Shown piece after piece: positions 13,781 through 14,798 of a stretch of 14,798 nucleotides of DNA. Source of the stretch: Solobacterium sp. (lineage in GTDB: Bacteria; Bacillota_I; Bacilli_A; Erysipelotrichales; Erysipelotrichaceae); the NCBI GenBank assembly GCA_017543025.1, contig JAFYGX010000109.1, positions 1 to 14,798 of the forward strand, read 5' to 3'. Under the pieces are notes generated by a model. It was not told the origin of the DNA. It saw only the letters and a program-made list of their open reading frames with translations, and searched no databases. Positions within the stretch are counted from its first letter, which is position 1. Each line of letters starts with the position of its first letter. Made by a program: the position numbers and the translations under genes.

Positions 13781-14797
13781 TCAGAGCAATGAGGTCAGTG
13801 CTCTGCGGATCGGGGCCTTGATCTCTTCGCTGCAGAATGCACCGTTGATTGCATTCAGATTCATCCGGATGAGGTCGGTTTCCGTAAACCCCATCTCATT
13901 GAGGCAGTGATCATATTCATCCTCGAGCGTAATGCCGGCAAGAAACTGATTATCTGTGTTGATCGTGACTTTTAGCCCCATGTCCAGCAGGTTTTTTGCA
14001 GGATGTTCCGGATAGCTCGGTTCGGTCTGACACTGAATATTGGAAGTCGGGCAGATTTCAAATACCACATCGGTTTCAGCGATGCGGCGGACCAGATGAG
14101 GGTCGAAGTAGACGTGATGGCCGTGTCCGATCCGCTTTGCCCCGAAGGTAAAGACAGCTGTCTCTACGGTTTCCGGACCGGGAGAATCACCGGCATGGCA
14201 GGTGAAGGGAAGTGAAAGGGATCTTGCCTTTTCAAAGAACGGGGCGAAATCAGAGAGCGGTACAATTCCTTCCGCACCGGCAAGATCGACGCCGACCAGT
14301 CCTTTTCCGATATAGTCTTTCGCGGCATCCAGAGTTTCCATATTTGCGCTGCGGTTGATGGAAACTGGTCCGTAACTCATCATGCAGGCGATGATTCCGA
14401 GTCTGATCGGATACTGTTCCATGCATCTGCGGGCACCGCTGAGCACTGCTTCGATTGCAGTGTGCTGATTCAGTTCATCACTGACGTGTTGCTGAGGGGC
14501 GAAGCGGATCTCCGCATATGCGACGCCCTGACGGCACAGGTCTTCTCCAAGCTCAAATGTGATGCGTTCCAGTGCTTCATGCGTCTTCATGACACGGCAT
14601 GGAAGGTCAAACATCTTCAGGTATTCATTCACGGAACCGCAGTTTGCCCGGCGTCTTGTCAGTGCGATATATTCTTCCACTGTGGGCACTTCGGGCTCAA
14701 TCCCGTACCGGCGGGCCAGCTCATACATGGTTTCCGGCCGGAAACCGCCGTCCAGATGATTGTGGAGGTCAATTTTGGGAAACGGATATTTACTCAT
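13781..14797 (-). CDS. add: Adenosine deaminase
   Basis: Adenosine deaminase is a zinc-dependent TIM-barrel enzyme that converts adenosine (and deoxyadenosine) to inosine in purine salvage. The 338-residue protein is of normal length and its ATG lies one base inside the window edge, so its ribosome site and promoter are out of view. The N-terminus LHNHLDGGFRPETM gives zinc ligands His12 and His14. Other landmarks are CHAGDSPGPE with zinc ligand His201, IGHGHH (223-228) with the catalytic His, CPTSN (249-253), and INTDNQ with zinc ligand Asp282. Two active-site positions differ from the mammalian enzyme: Asp204 stands where the catalytic Glu of HAGE is expected, and Asn283 follows the zinc Asp. 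Adenosine specificity is likely but not proved; a related adenine or amino-nucleoside deaminase is possible. It is probably the first gene before the phosphoesterase. Confidence 0.9.
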   Translation of the reverse strand: MSKYPFPKIDLHNHLDGGFRPETMYELARRYGIEPEVPTVEEYIALTRRRANCGSVNEYLKMFDLPCRVMKTHEALERITFELGEDLCRQGVAYAEIRFAPQQHVSDELNQHTAIEAVLSGARRCMEQYPIRLGIIACMMSYGPVSINRSANMETLDAAKDYIGKGLVGVDLAGAEGIVPLSDFAPFFEKARSLSLPFTCHAGDSPGPETVETAVFTFGAKRIGHGHHVYFDPHLVRRIAETDVVFEICPTSNIQCQTEPSYPEHPAKNLLDMGLKVTINTDNQFLAGITLEDEYDHCLNEMGFTETDLIRMNLNAINGAFCSEEIKAPIRRALTSLL

Positions 14798-14798
14798 A

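Noticed and set aside
13035..13910. Open frame of 291 codons on the plus strand across the phosphoesterase and ada genes
   Set aside because: It spans parts of two clear minus-strand genes and the gap between them and has no protein-like motifs.

Overview
This looks like an ordinary core-genome segment from a strictly or largely anaerobic Bacillota, probably of gut or oral type (Erysipelotrichia- or Lachnospiraceae-like). The signs are base composition near 50% GC by eye, strong AGGAGG-type ribosome sites, an lspA-rluD pair, rubrerythrin, a TIGR03905-type TSCPD protein, an aldo/keto reductase with two [4Fe-4S] motifs and an Mrp-type ATPase. The family cannot be settled from this sequence alone. 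No mobile element, CRISPR array, rRNA or tRNA was seen, and no gap between genes exceeds about 140 bases.

Layout. (1) Positions 2-3906 hold a 5'-truncated purB (+), cutC (-), a GNAT acetyltransferase (+) and purA (-). The convergent pairs purB/cutC and GNAT/purA are separated by two-way terminator hairpins. The divergent pair cutC/GNAT shares a 93-base region with two perfect 12-bp palindromes around a TATAAT box. (2) Positions 4032-7919 hold an Mrp-type Fe-S carrier ATPase (divergent from purA), then a tightly packed run: OmpR-type response regulator, sensor kinase, rubrerythrin and a TSCPD protein. (3) Positions 8060-9620 hold a small Cro/C1-type regulator with its own promoter and terminator, then a ferredoxin-fused aldo/keto reductase. 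(4) Positions 9719-12439 hold lspA, rluD, a rhomboid protease and a dCMP deaminase, all closely spaced. (5) Positions 12492-14797 on the minus strand hold adenosine deaminase followed by a lipoprotein-like metallophosphoesterase. This unit converges on the dCMP deaminase across a strong two-way terminator.

How the genes fit together. PurA and PurB carry out the two steps from IMP to AMP, and adenosine deaminase takes adenosine back to inosine, so the window holds three adenylate-branch enzymes although they are not one operon. The surface phosphoesterase could feed that branch if its substrate is a nucleotide, but this is untested. The kinase-regulator pair coupled to rubrerythrin suggests an envelope-sensed peroxide or redox response. 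LspA, the rhomboid and the phosphoesterase all concern the membrane or surface.

No clearly undescribed system was found. The observations most worth checking are the two-component/rubrerythrin/TSCPD operon with two cysteines in the kinase's outer domain, the Asp in place of the catalytic Glu in the adenosine deaminase, and the palindromes between cutC and the acetyltransferase.
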